A stretch of DNA of 38,172 nucleotides from Planctomycetota bacterium (lineage in GTDB: Bacteria > Planctomycetota > Phycisphaerae > WQYP01), in contig JAJZNX010000196.1 of assembly GCA_021852275.1 (NCBI GenBank), forward strand, positions 1 to 38,172, read 5' to 3'. Positions 17,029-24,509 of the stretch are shown piece after piece; the stretch's first letter is position 1, and every line of letters starts with the position of its first letter. Made by a program: the position numbers and the translations under genes. A model generated the notes under the pieces. That model was not told the DNA's origin and did not search any database. It worked only from the letters and a program-made list of their open reading frames with translations.

Positions 17029-18279
17029 TCAATTTCCCTTAGAAAAAACTGTTGATGCGACAATCTGTGAGGTGCCGTCGGATTTGACGACCTCTCCATT
17101 GCGGCAGATCAACTGGATCTGGCGCAAAGAATTTATATCTTTGAATGGCGAACCGGCCAGGCCGATGAAATTCGCGGTTTGTCCCACGGCCACATTTGCC
17201 GGTGGTGCATTCCACAGTTGGCGCGGCACGCTCGTGGCGGCGCTGAGCACCTGCTCTACCGTCAGCCCGGCCTGCCGCAAAAACAGCAGTTCATCAATGA
17301 GGCCCGTGCCGTGCGGCACGCCGTAGCTTCCCGCGTCGGATCCGGCGACCACGGGGACTCCCTTCGCGGCGGCCCCGGCAACGTTATGAAAATGATTCTG
17401 CAAAATGGCGTGGAGTTTATCCAGGGTGGACGGGTTCCATTTGGTGACATCGGGACGGGCGAATTGAAAATAAACCGGTGCAAAAGTGGGCACCCAGGCG
17501 GTACCCTTGTCGGCCATTTTCTTAACGATGTCAGGTTCCATGAAAAAACCATGCTCAATGGAATCGATTCCCGCTTCCACGGCAATGTTAAGCCCTTCCG
17601 GCCCGTTGCAATGGGCGTAGGTTTTCAGGCTCAGGCGGCGAGCCGTGCGCACAATCAAACGTGTTTCTTCCAGGTCAAATTGCACGGGTCCCTTGACGCA
17701 GCCATTTTCGAAATCAATGATGCCGGTCAGTAGAATTTTCAAATCGTCGGCGGTGGGGGCCAGGCTCTCAATGGTTCGTTCGATACTTTCCGCATCACGG
17801 ACCTCCAGGGCCATGAAACTTCCATAGCGACCGGTCTTGCGGATGGCCCGGCCGGGACTGCGCAACTCAGGTACTACGCCGGAGGCGTGGGTAATTTCTT
17901 CTTTCAAATGAGTGTTGATACCGTGGATATCGCCGGCGTCACGGATCAGGGTAATGCCCACGGCGAGATTAGCCGCCAAGTTGACGCGACCGGTGCCAAG
18001 CATCTGCGAGCGTCCGGCGTTGAGGTAATCCTTGCGCCGGGCTAAATCCAATTCGCTGCCGTCCAGAAACAAATGGCAGTGGGCTTCGACGAGTCCCGGC
18101 ATGACAAACGCTGTGTGCAGACGCGGCGTGGTGGCTTGGATGGCTGGAACACCATCGCCAGGTAGAAGGACGCAAATGTCACGAATAATACCGTTGGTGA
18201 GGGTAAACAAATATGGACCTGCACTGTGGTTCTGCCGCCCATCAAAATAGCTTTCCGCCTGAATCAGCAGGTTATTCAT
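17029..18279 (-). CDS. Metal-dependent amidohydrolase
   Basis: A 416-residue amidohydrolase-superfamily enzyme. The first metal motif HxH is at 67-69 (MPGLVEAHCHLF). Later metal-site His residues are in TYAHCNG and SIEHGFF, and the catalytic Asp is in GSDAGSYGVPHG. Its closest known relatives by layout are imidazolonepropionase- and prolidase-like members that open cyclic amides or cleave amide bonds. No signal peptide. Its ATG overlaps the stop of the MeTr gene by 4 bases (ATGA), so it is an integral part of the methyl-transfer operon. A plausible role is to hydrolyse an N-methylated or methoxylated precursor into the form demethylated by the UROD-like proteins; that is inference. Confidence 0.9.
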   Translation of the reverse strand: MNNLLIQAESYFDGRQNHSAGPYLFTLTNGIIRDICVLLPGDGVPAIQATTPRLHTAFVMPGLVEAHCHLFLDGSELDLARRKDYLNAGRSQMLGTGRVNLAANLAVGITLIRDAGDIHGINTHLKEEITHASGVVPELRSPGRAIRKTGRYGSFMALEVRDAESIERTIESLAPTADDLKILLTGIIDFENGCVKGPVQFDLEETRLIVRTARRLSLKTYAHCNGPEGLNIAVEAGIDSIEHGFFMEPDIVKKMADKGTAWVPTFAPVYFQFARPDVTKWNPSTLDKLHAILQNHFHNVAGAAAKGVPVVAGSDAGSYGVPHGTGLIDELLFLRQAGLTVEQVLSAATSVPRQLWNAPPANVAVGQTANFIGLAGSPFKDINSLRQIQLICRNGEVVKSDGTSQIVASTVFSKGN

Positions 18280-19166
18280 CCCTCGTCCCTTTGGTAAAGC
18301 CGGCGAACGCGCTCCAAGGTATCAAAACCCTCCAGAGCAATGGCCTGCTGGAAGCCTTGCAGCACAAAATCATCGGGCGGCAGAATGCGGTAATCGCGGC
18401 CGGGCGTGCCTAAAACAGTGTCCAGACCGTGCGGCATGGTCAGGGTGAGAAAGGCCGATTCTATTTTTACCGGTAGCGGGCTGCCATCCACCGCAACTTT
18501 AGGCAGCATGATGCCCAGATTGGAAAGCCCCACCACCAGATGAATTCCGCGAAGGTCAGCATCAGCGCCGATGAGCCGGATGGCCTCTATAGCCCGCCGC
18601 ACCAGGCCATTGGTATCCATCGCGATCGGCGTGAGCGATACATCAACAAATAAGTCCTCAGGCCCCAAGCCATAGCCGTTCGAGAGAATGTTATGCACCA
18701 TCCGATGCACGGTGGAGGCAATCTCGGTGGGCGTTTCATTGGGCACGGGTTGGCCGTCTTCCATCCGTTCAGAGGCCATGAGCACCACTTTGGCGGCGGT
18801 TATCTTGAGTACATCGAGCATATCCCAGCGCAATTCAGAAATGGAATTGACGATAGGTTTACGGCCCTGGGCTTTGGCTGGCTGCCATGCCTTGAGGCAG
18901 ATTTCCTGTACGGCCCGGTTGGGATAATCAAAAGACAGGGGCAGATGGCTGACGGCTTGCACGGCCTGGATGACATCCACCAAAAATCCGCTGTCGCGCT
19001 CCGCCCGATCTCCAATGTTAATCGTCAGGTAATCGCAGCCTTTAGCGGTCTGGGATCGGGCCAGTTCCTGGAGGCCGGAGATATCACCACCATCAAGCAT
19101 GGCCTTGGATTTGGCGAACCCCGGATTAATGCGCTCACCGATGATTTTCAGACTGGGGATGGACAT
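18276..19166 (-). CDS. Methyltetrahydrofolate:corrinoid methyltransferase (pterin-binding, MeTr-like)
   Basis: A 296-residue pterin-binding TIM-barrel protein. The start LKIIGERINPGF carries the GERIN motif typical of MeTr/AcsE and MtgA-type enzymes, followed by CDYLTINIGDRAE (pterin-site Asn/Asp region), LPLSFDYPN, PIVNSIS, and GPEDLFVDVSLTPIAMD. Such enzymes move a methyl group between N5 of tetrahydrofolate and the cobalt of a corrinoid protein, and lack the cobalamin domain of MetH. The partner corrinoid gene is two genes upstream. It overlaps the MetV-MetF gene by 19 bases and the amidohydrolase by 4. In catabolic demethylation it would be the second methyltransferase, passing methyl groups into the folate pool. 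Confidence 0.9.
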   Translation of the reverse strand: MSIPSLKIIGERINPGFAKSKAMLDGGDISGLQELARSQTAKGCDYLTINIGDRAERDSGFLVDVIQAVQAVSHLPLSFDYPNRAVQEICLKAWQPAKAQGRKPIVNSISELRWDMLDVLKITAAKVVLMASERMEDGQPVPNETPTEIASTVHRMVHNILSNGYGLGPEDLFVDVSLTPIAMDTNGLVRRAIEAIRLIGADADLRGIHLVVGLSNLGIMLPKVAVDGSPLPVKIESAFLTLTMPHGLDTVLGTPGRDYRILPPDDFVLQGFQQAIALEGFDTLERVRRLYQRDEG

Positions 19167-20533
19167 GCGGCCCTCATACCACGAGTTTTAACAGATGAAA
19201 TAACCGTATTGGCACCAGGCTCCGGCAATAACGGTTCCGGTGGCGATGGCTTCCAATCTGATCGACTGGCCGGCAGATCGCCAACCAGGCCCGGCAGCAC
19301 CGCGTGATCCGGACCAAAGAGCATCAGATGGACGCCGGCAACGCCTGGAATGTCATAAACTTCCTCGATAATTTTGCGGGCGGCGGCCAACCCCGCGGTA
19401 ACAATATCGGGGGCCTGCTTCAAATGCCGGATCATTTCCGCCGGAAGATGTGCTCCGGGTATTTTCGGCAGCAGATCCAAAGCCTTCATGGATGTTACCA
19501 CCGGTACGCCGACAATCAGAAATACATCTTCATTCATTTTTTCCTGCCGAAACAGATCCATGAATTGACGCAAGCGTGGCACGTCAAATACCAATTGCGT
19601 CTGGATAAAATCGACGCCGGCGGCAATTTTTTGCTTGAGTCGGCGAATGGGTACGTCAATCGGCTCGGTATACGGATTAATGGCCGCACCAAGGAACGGT
19701 TGCGGGGTGGGTTGCATCGTCTCGCCGGTGAAACGGATGATGCCGGTCTGGCGCAGATACCGGGCTTCATAAATCATCAGCGCGGCATCCATGTCAAACA
19801 CCTGTTTAATCTTGGGCATCCCGCTGTAGGAATCGCCCGTCAGGCACATCACGTTATGGACATCGTTGATCTGGTTTTCAAGCAGCTCCGCGATAAAGGT
19901 GGTTCGGGTATGATCTCGACAGGTAGACTGGCAAATTGCCTCTATACCCATCTGGCCAAGTTTAACCGCCGCCATCGGTGAGGAGATCGATGGCCGGGCA
20001 TTTAAGTATGCGGTGGCGTTGACGGCGTCAAAGTGATCACGCGCCAGCAGGGCCTGACGCACAAAGCTGTCCCACCGGGCAGTGCGCGGCGCACGAATTT
20101 CGCAGGTTTTGACGAAGGCCCCGGATTTTAACCGTCGTTCCAACCGGGAGGGCGTGGCCACAGGCTGGCGAGTACGTTGTGGTCCTAAATCCAGATAGGG
20201 CAAAGGTGTGCGGCCGCTGCGGTCTGATCCGGCCAGCATATTCAGATAGGATGAGGTATTAAATAAACGGGCGTCGGGCGAGGGTAGCAATGGTGGTGTT
20301 TCCAAGGAATCACCGGCGATGCGATGGCCGATACGTACCCACACGCAACGGCGATCTGGATATACTTCACATTCTCCATGCAAGGTACCGCCACAGGGGC
20401 CATTACGCAGGCCCTTGGGGCAAGTCATGGGACAGATCAACCCGGTTTGGCTAAGCACACACTGGCCGCAGGATTGGCAGTCAAACACTAATCCCTTCAA
20501 AAAAGCTTCAATGTGAGCCACGGTTTTCTGCAT
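19148..20533 (-). CDS. MetV-MetF fusion: methylenetetrahydrofolate reductase with N-terminal Cys-rich domain
   Basis: A 461-residue protein joining two parts. Residues 1-~65 form a Cys-rich MetV-type domain (pfam MTHFR_C) with Cys at 19, 22, 25, 34, 38, 47, 55 and 63 (CQSCGQC, CPMTCPKG, GPCGGT). Residues ~130-430 form the FAD-binding MetF barrel (EIRAPRT, TCRDHTRTTF, VMCLTGDS, GVDFIQTQLVFD, VGVPVVTS). MetF interconverts methyl-THF and methylene-THF. In acetogens MetV and MetF are separate subunits and MetV helps couple to non-NADH electron carriers; here they are one chain, with the so-called C-terminal domain at the N-terminus. In a demethylation operon it would run in the oxidative direction (inference). 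It lies 60 bases after the corrinoid gene. Confidence 0.92.
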   Translation of the reverse strand: MQKTVAHIEAFLKGLVFDCQSCGQCVLSQTGLICPMTCPKGLRNGPCGGTLHGECEVYPDRRCVWVRIGHRIAGDSLETPPLLPSPDARLFNTSSYLNMLAGSDRSGRTPLPYLDLGPQRTRQPVATPSRLERRLKSGAFVKTCEIRAPRTARWDSFVRQALLARDHFDAVNATAYLNARPSISSPMAAVKLGQMGIEAICQSTCRDHTRTTFIAELLENQINDVHNVMCLTGDSYSGMPKIKQVFDMDAALMIYEARYLRQTGIIRFTGETMQPTPQPFLGAAINPYTEPIDVPIRRLKQKIAAGVDFIQTQLVFDVPRLRQFMDLFRQEKMNEDVFLIVGVPVVTSMKALDLLPKIPGAHLPAEMIRHLKQAPDIVTAGLAAARKIIEEVYDIPGVAGVHLMLFGPDHAVLPGLVGDLPASRSDWKPSPPEPLLPEPGANTVISSVKTRGMRAACPSPV

Positions 20534-20593
20534 GGATACCTGCCTTTGCCGGATGGTGCTCTGCGTTGCGGAAAAGACGGCTGTTGAAGCCGT

Positions 20594-21232
20594 TCAGGCT
20601 GCCGCCACCAGTCTCCGTGCCGTATCTACCGCTCCGGCGGCATCGGCGGCAAAACCATCCGCGCCTATTTCCCTGGCAAAGGATTCGGTAATCGGGGCAC
20701 CGCCAATCACCACCTTTAGTCCCGGTAGATCAGCGGCTTTCAAGGCCAGAACCGTTTGTTTCATAGCTGGCATGGTGGTGGTAAGCAGGGCCGAGAGACC
20801 CACCACTTTGGCCTTATGTTCGCGGGCGGCGGCGATGAATTTCTCAGCAGGTACATTGGATCCCAAGTCCACAACGCCGAAGTTTGCCCCCTTCCACATC
20901 ATGGCGACAAGGTTTTTTCCGATGTCGTGAAGATCTCCCTGCACCGTGCCGATGACGGCCGTGAATTCCGGCTTGATACCCGCTTTCACCAGCAGCGGCT
21001 CCAGCAGGGCCATGCTTTCGCGCATGGCCCGAGCAGCAATGAGCATTTCCGGAACGAAGACCTGATTGCATTGAAACTTGCGGCCCACATCGTCCATGGC
21101 GGCTACCATGGCGGCGAGCACTTGGGCAGGCGGGGTGGCGGCTTCGATGGCCTGTTTGGTCAGACGCACCGCTTCGGCGCGGTTGCCCTTGCCGATGGCC
21201 AACGTAAGCGAATTGAGATCAACCTCTACCAT
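20594..21232 (-). CDS. Corrinoid (methylcobalamin) protein of a methyl-transfer system
   Basis: A 212-residue cobalamin-binding protein of the MtaC/MtbC type and first gene of the eight-gene operon. The N-terminal helical cap spans ~1-85 (VPEMLIAARAMRESMALL). The Rossmann domain carries the base-off/His-on motif D100-x-H102-x-x-G105 (GDLHDIGKNLV), then GLSALLTTTM and the GGAP loop. Its cobalt carries the methyl group between methyltransferases. The ATG at 21232 was chosen over the ORF-track start because GGAG stands 8 bases before it. It is the only corrinoid protein in the window, while four UROD-like methyltransferases follow, so they may share it. No cobalamin riboswitch was seen in the 145 bases upstream, and no reductive activator gene is nearby. 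Confidence 0.93.
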   Translation of the reverse strand: MVEVDLNSLTLAIGKGNRAEAVRLTKQAIEAATPPAQVLAAMVAAMDDVGRKFQCNQVFVPEMLIAARAMRESMALLEPLLVKAGIKPEFTAVIGTVQGDLHDIGKNLVAMMWKGANFGVVDLGSNVPAEKFIAAAREHKAKVVGLSALLTTTMPAMKQTVLALKAADLPGLKVVIGGAPITESFAREIGADGFAADAAGAVDTARRLVAAA

Positions 21233-21377
21233 GACATATTCTCCATAAATAAAAGGAGGAACATGCCGACGCACAGAATAATGCTACAATTATGGGATCG
21301 GACACGCAAGTGCCAGTGGGAGGGGGCTTAAAATTGGCCTTCCGGCCTTTCGACCTCGTCAAATGCCGCCCGGGGCA

Positions 21378-22817
21378 TTATTCCAGATATACCATATCGC
21401 CGGCGGCAATGGGTGGAATGGCAGACTTTCTGGCTAAAACATCCTGTGGATACAAGGCAAAGGATGGAGCGAGTTCGATGATGCAATCAGGCGTGCCATC
21501 TGGCCGGCGGGGAATTGGGACTCCGGCTGCTTCCAGCCAGGCGGCGTTACGGATAGTGGTAATGTCGCGTGAAGAGACCACTGAATCAACACCTGTGGGA
21601 GCTTTGATCGGAGCGAATTCGTCGCTACGACTTGTCTCATAAATGATGGATCGTGTGGTGAGGGGTAACGCATCAAAAACGAAGGTTTCCATTTTAACCG
21701 CGTTAGGCTTGTCCGGTTTTATGGGCTGGCCGGAAATGGGATCAATACAAGGCACTTTTTTCTCTGCACGATGGTAGGGCAGAGCGAATCCATGGTCATT
21801 AAGTGATTCCACAAAATCCCGCCGGATGGCATGAAGGGCAATGCTGCCGGCGCGAAACCGAAGCTCGCCACTGGGGAGTCGCTGTTCGGCCAGAGAATCC
21901 GGCAGGTCTGAGTATTCAATAACGGAAAGTTTGCCGTTTGCGAGGCAGAAATTTCCGAGTTTTTCCTTGCCGAAGGCCTTGGGCAGCATTTTGCTCGACA
22001 TCTGCGCGTCATCCAGATCGTGCAGACCGATAAACAGGGGATCAATACAGCGGACAATGGGGTTATCCACTTGGAAATAACTGATTTGCTCGATCCCGCG
22101 ACGTCGCATGTCGGCGAGCGCCCCACTTTTATGTAACGCCAAAAGTGATCCGCCGTGTCCATTCGGTGATAAGGCCAGACTGGCTGGTGTTTCCAGCAAG
22201 GCTTTACCGTCAAAACTGATGGCGGGCAGCATGTCTTGCGGAAAGAACATCACCTGCTGAGGATTCAGATGGAAGTATTGATGGCTCTTCCAGAAGTTAA
22301 CTGTAGCTGCGTGGTTGATAGGGCTGGTCATTATATAAAATGGAATCGCGCGGCCATAACGTTTAGCCAGGGCCACAAGAAATTCGGCAAAGCATTGAAA
22401 AAGGGGCTTTTGACGCACGGGTGTGGCCGGAAATGTTCCTTTAGGGCCGTCCCAGCCCAGCCTGGTGCCTTGGCCGCCAGCGACAACGAAGGCGGCAATT
22501 TTTCCTTGGCGCAGCAAATCTTCGCCGCGGGCAAAGGCCTTGCGGTATTTTTCCTGTTGAGCTGCATCATTGGGTAAGTATGGGTAAACAGTGGGAGGGG
22601 ACAGGTCGTCTGGAATTTGCCAAGTCTGAGGCTTGAGTACGACGGACTGCACCAACTGGTGTACCAGCGGCCAGTCCAGGGAAGCTATCTGCCGGTCAAG
22701 TTCCGATTTTTCCAGCGAGGACAGGCGGTGGTAAAAGTTCATGAGATGCTGCTGGCCGAACTGCCTCAGCAGGTTTGACAATGCCTGGTGATCGGGAGGC
22801 GGTGGAACTGGTTGCAT
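21378..22817 (-). CDS. UDP-N-acetylhexosamine / UDP-sugar pyrophosphorylase, eukaryote-like UAP1 type
   Basis: A 479-residue nucleotidyltransferase of the UDPGP family. The N-terminus (LSNLLRQFGQQHLMNFYHRLSSLEKSEL) matches the helical lead-in of UAP1/AGX proteins. The nucleotide loop is VVAGGQGTRLGWDGPKGTF (111-129). SPNGHGGSLLAL replaces the PNGNGG motif, and QVDNPIVRCIDP and NAVKMETFVFDALP are further hallmarks. Such enzymes form UDP-GlcNAc or UDP-GalNAc from sugar-1-phosphate and UTP. This type is unrelated to bacterial GlmU but occurs in some bacteria. AAGGG precedes the start. Its first 122 bases overlap a small membrane-protein ORF in another frame, a rare arrangement. It may feed cell-wall or surface-polysaccharide synthesis. 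Confidence 0.93.
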   Translation of the reverse strand: MQPVPPPPDHQALSNLLRQFGQQHLMNFYHRLSSLEKSELDRQIASLDWPLVHQLVQSVVLKPQTWQIPDDLSPPTVYPYLPNDAAQQEKYRKAFARGEDLLRQGKIAAFVVAGGQGTRLGWDGPKGTFPATPVRQKPLFQCFAEFLVALAKRYGRAIPFYIMTSPINHAATVNFWKSHQYFHLNPQQVMFFPQDMLPAISFDGKALLETPASLALSPNGHGGSLLALHKSGALADMRRRGIEQISYFQVDNPIVRCIDPLFIGLHDLDDAQMSSKMLPKAFGKEKLGNFCLANGKLSVIEYSDLPDSLAEQRLPSGELRFRAGSIALHAIRRDFVESLNDHGFALPYHRAEKKVPCIDPISGQPIKPDKPNAVKMETFVFDALPLTTRSIIYETSRSDEFAPIKAPTGVDSVVSSRDITTIRNAAWLEAAGVPIPRRPDGTPDCIIELAPSFALYPQDVLARKSAIPPIAAGDMVYLE

Positions 22818-23040
22818 GATAAACCCTTACAAGCGAATTTACGATGGGGAGTTTATCCGAACCTGGCGTAATTCCCAACAGCAATAGCACCAGAAGAGTC
22901 ATCCCGATGGCGGGGGTCATCAGCACAACGAAGCTTAGCCAGTGCAGTGGATGAAGAATGTGGAAGACCTTCTCACCGGGATTGGTAGGAGGCTCCTGTC
23001 CGCGATAACCGAAAGCGTCAATGGGGCGGAGGTGTATCAT
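22696..23040 (-). CDS. Small predicted membrane protein overlapping the UAP-like gene
   Basis: A 114-residue ORF from the ATG at 23040, chosen because a perfect AAGGAG stands 7 bases upstream; the ORF-track start is 34 codons earlier without a site. It has a soluble N-terminus (MIHLRPIDAFGYRGQEPPTNPGEKV), one strong hydrophobic segment (WLSFVVLMTPAIGMTLLVLLLLG), and a Ser/Pro/Ala-rich tail. I recognise no family. The last 122 bases overlap the start of the UAP-like gene on the same strand in a different frame. The strong RBS and membrane segment argue that translation is real; the tail could be a by-product, or a frameshift may have removed an earlier stop. Confidence 0.5.
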   Translation of the reverse strand: MIHLRPIDAFGYRGQEPPTNPGEKVFHILHPLHWLSFVVLMTPAIGMTLLVLLLLGITPGSDKLPIVNSLVRVYHATSSTASRSPGIVKPAEAVRPAASHELLPPPVLAGKIGT

Positions 23041-23224
23041 TTTTCGACTCCTTATTAAATGGGCCAACACCTGTACACAACCAAAATTGAGCCTTATCGG
23101 AAGCTCCCGTTGTTTTGGCCTGCCCGTCCTGACCACCCGCACGGATGACCAAACCTTGTTGCGGCAGAACGGCTTTGGGCTATCTCATCGCCCACAGATA
23201 TGCCATGCAATTGGCGTGCCAAAC

Positions 23225-23515
23225 TCAAAAAACGACTCTTGGCGGAGGAAAATAGCTTAAAACGGTGAATTTGTGGGCATCGTGATGGGGAAGATCAAGC
23301 TGCCGTGCTCCCGCACCCATGCGCAGGAGGAGATTTGCCAGGTCATTTGCCGATAGTCCGTGGCGATATTCACGGCGGATGTCGAATGCTTTTCTCGCTC
23401 CTTGGTTCTCGAAAAGGTGTGGCCAAACCTTGTAGCTAATCAGCCATTCCGATAACAATCCGCGTTCAAGCCGACGCAGGGCATCCAACCACCCCTGGGT
23501 GTTTGCCGACAGCAA
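23225..23515 (-). pseudogene. Possible truncated gene fragment (96 codons)
   Basis: An open frame with protein-like composition (LERGLLSEWLISYKVWPHLFENQGARKAFDIRREYRHGLS) but no ribosome binding site. Its only start is a TTG directly after an in-frame stop. It begins 17 bases from an inverted repeat and the IS-like direct repeats at 23532-23603, so it may be a gene remnant cut by an insertion. No family recognised. The remainder of 23041-23759 holds nothing I can support as a gene. Confidence 0.25.
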
Positions 23516-23531
23516 CTAAGTTTTCCATTTT

Positions 23532-23603
23532 GTCTGGTATACCTCACCAGACTTACCAGGGTGACATTTCTATTCCGACTAAGAGGTGACAATTCTACTT
23601 CGG
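23532..23603. repeat. Inverted repeat plus paired direct repeats, possible insertion-sequence end
   Basis: A perfect 7-bp inverted repeat, GTCTGGT/ACCAGAC (23532-23538 and 23546-23552), is followed by two direct repeats, GGTGACATTTCTATTCCG (23560-23577) and GGTGACAATTCTACTTCG (23585-23602), identical at 15 of 18 bases. Spaced GGTGACA-TTCTA repeats of this kind occur at the ends of some IS21/IS481-like elements. No transposase gene is present, so at most a relic remains. Confidence 0.35.
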
Positions 23604-23759
23604 TACAACAGATGATTTTTGGACGCTGGCAATAGAAGTGGTTCTCGCGTAGACTACTCTGCCTCAATTTCCGGCAGGATGCCACAAAGGCCCATCGGGT
23701 CAGTGTTGCAATCCACGGAAAGTGAGATGGTTGGTTTGATTTGAAAAAAGAGGTGTGCA

Positions 23760-23963
23760 TTGCCAAAAATGAAAACCCACAAGGGAATCAAAAAACGGGT
23801 GAAGGTGACGGCTACTGGGAAAATAAAATTTCACCGGCATAACAAGGGTCATTTGCAGAGCCATAAATCGGGGAATCGTCGCCGGCGTTTGCGCGGCACG
23901 ACCACGATCACAGGGCCGTATGCCACCAAGATGGTAACTCTGCTCGGGCCGGGGGCTCGTTGA
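23760..23963 (+). CDS. rpmI: Ribosomal protein bL35
   Basis: A 67-residue basic protein of the large ribosomal subunit: PKMKTHKGIKKRVKVTATGKIKFH with the conserved HRHNKGHLQSHKSGNRRRRLRG stretch. The start is TTG at 23760, supported by AAGAGGTG just upstream and by alignment to the usual MPKMKTHKG beginning; an internal ATG at 23769 is the alternative. It heads the rpmI-rplT-pheS cluster. The usual infC gene is not upstream; the ~700 bases before it look non-coding. Confidence 0.95.
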   Translation: MPKMKTHKGIKKRVKVTATGKIKFHRHNKGHLQSHKSGNRRRRLRGTTTITGPYATKMVTLLGPGAR

Positions 23964-24045
23964 AGGCCAGCCGCAGCCAGTGTGGTGATGCGGCTTTAAG
24001 GATAAAGAACAATATCAAGACAGTAATTTTGCACAGAGGTATAAT

Positions 24046-24414
24046 ATGCCACGAGTAAGAATTGGAGCGGCACGTAAACAGCGGCACAAACGATTGCTTA
24101 AACGCGCGAAGGGTTTTGTCGGTGGGCGGAGCAAACTCTATAAGACAGCCCACGAGACATTGCTGCGGGCGGGTGCCAACCGGTTCAGCGGTCGCAAGGA
24201 AAAGAAGCGGGACTACCGCGCATTGTGGATTACGCGGTTGAATGCCGCAGCTACACAGCGCGGCTTGCGTTACAGCCAGTTCATTGACGGCCTGGCCAAG
24301 GCCAAGATTACGCTTAACCGCAAGAGCCTGAGTGAACTTGCCATTGCGGATCCGGCGGCGTTTGACCAAATTGCTGCCAAGGCTCGCGACGCCCTGGGAC
24401 TGGTGTCGGCATAA
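24046..24414 (+). CDS. rplT: Ribosomal protein bL20
   Basis: A 122-residue rRNA-binding protein required early in assembly of the 50S subunit. The sequence is canonical: MPRVRIGAARKQRHKRLLKRAKGFVGGRSKLYKTA, then LLRAGANRFSGRKEKKRDYRALWITRLNAA and YSQFIDGLAKAKITLNRKSLSELAIADP. The family usually begins MPRVKRGV; here the lysine-glycine is replaced by RIGAA. It lies 82 bases after rpmI and 95 before pheS. In other bacteria L20 represses its own operon through a leader; no such leader was recognised here. Confidence 0.97.
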   Translation: MPRVRIGAARKQRHKRLLKRAKGFVGGRSKLYKTAHETLLRAGANRFSGRKEKKRDYRALWITRLNAAATQRGLRYSQFIDGLAKAKITLNRKSLSELAIADPAAFDQIAAKARDALGLVSA

Positions 24415-24509
24415 TAGTCCTGCAGCCGCGTCATCCTGCCGGTGGGATGCCTCATCTACGGTCGGTTGCCGGAGAAATTGCCACGCAATTTTCAAACTGA
24501 TGACGAACC

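Noticed and set aside
21233-21377. Cobalamin riboswitch upstream of the corrinoid operon
   Set aside because: The gap is only 145 bases and I see no B12-box-like sequence. A 9-bp inverted pair, GAATAATGC/GCATTATTC (21276-21284 and 21375-21383), is present but is probably chance.
23440-23766. 108-residue minus-strand ORF upstream of rpmI
   Set aside because: It overlaps the IS-like repeats and another ORF in a different frame, has unnatural composition and no ribosome site on inspection.
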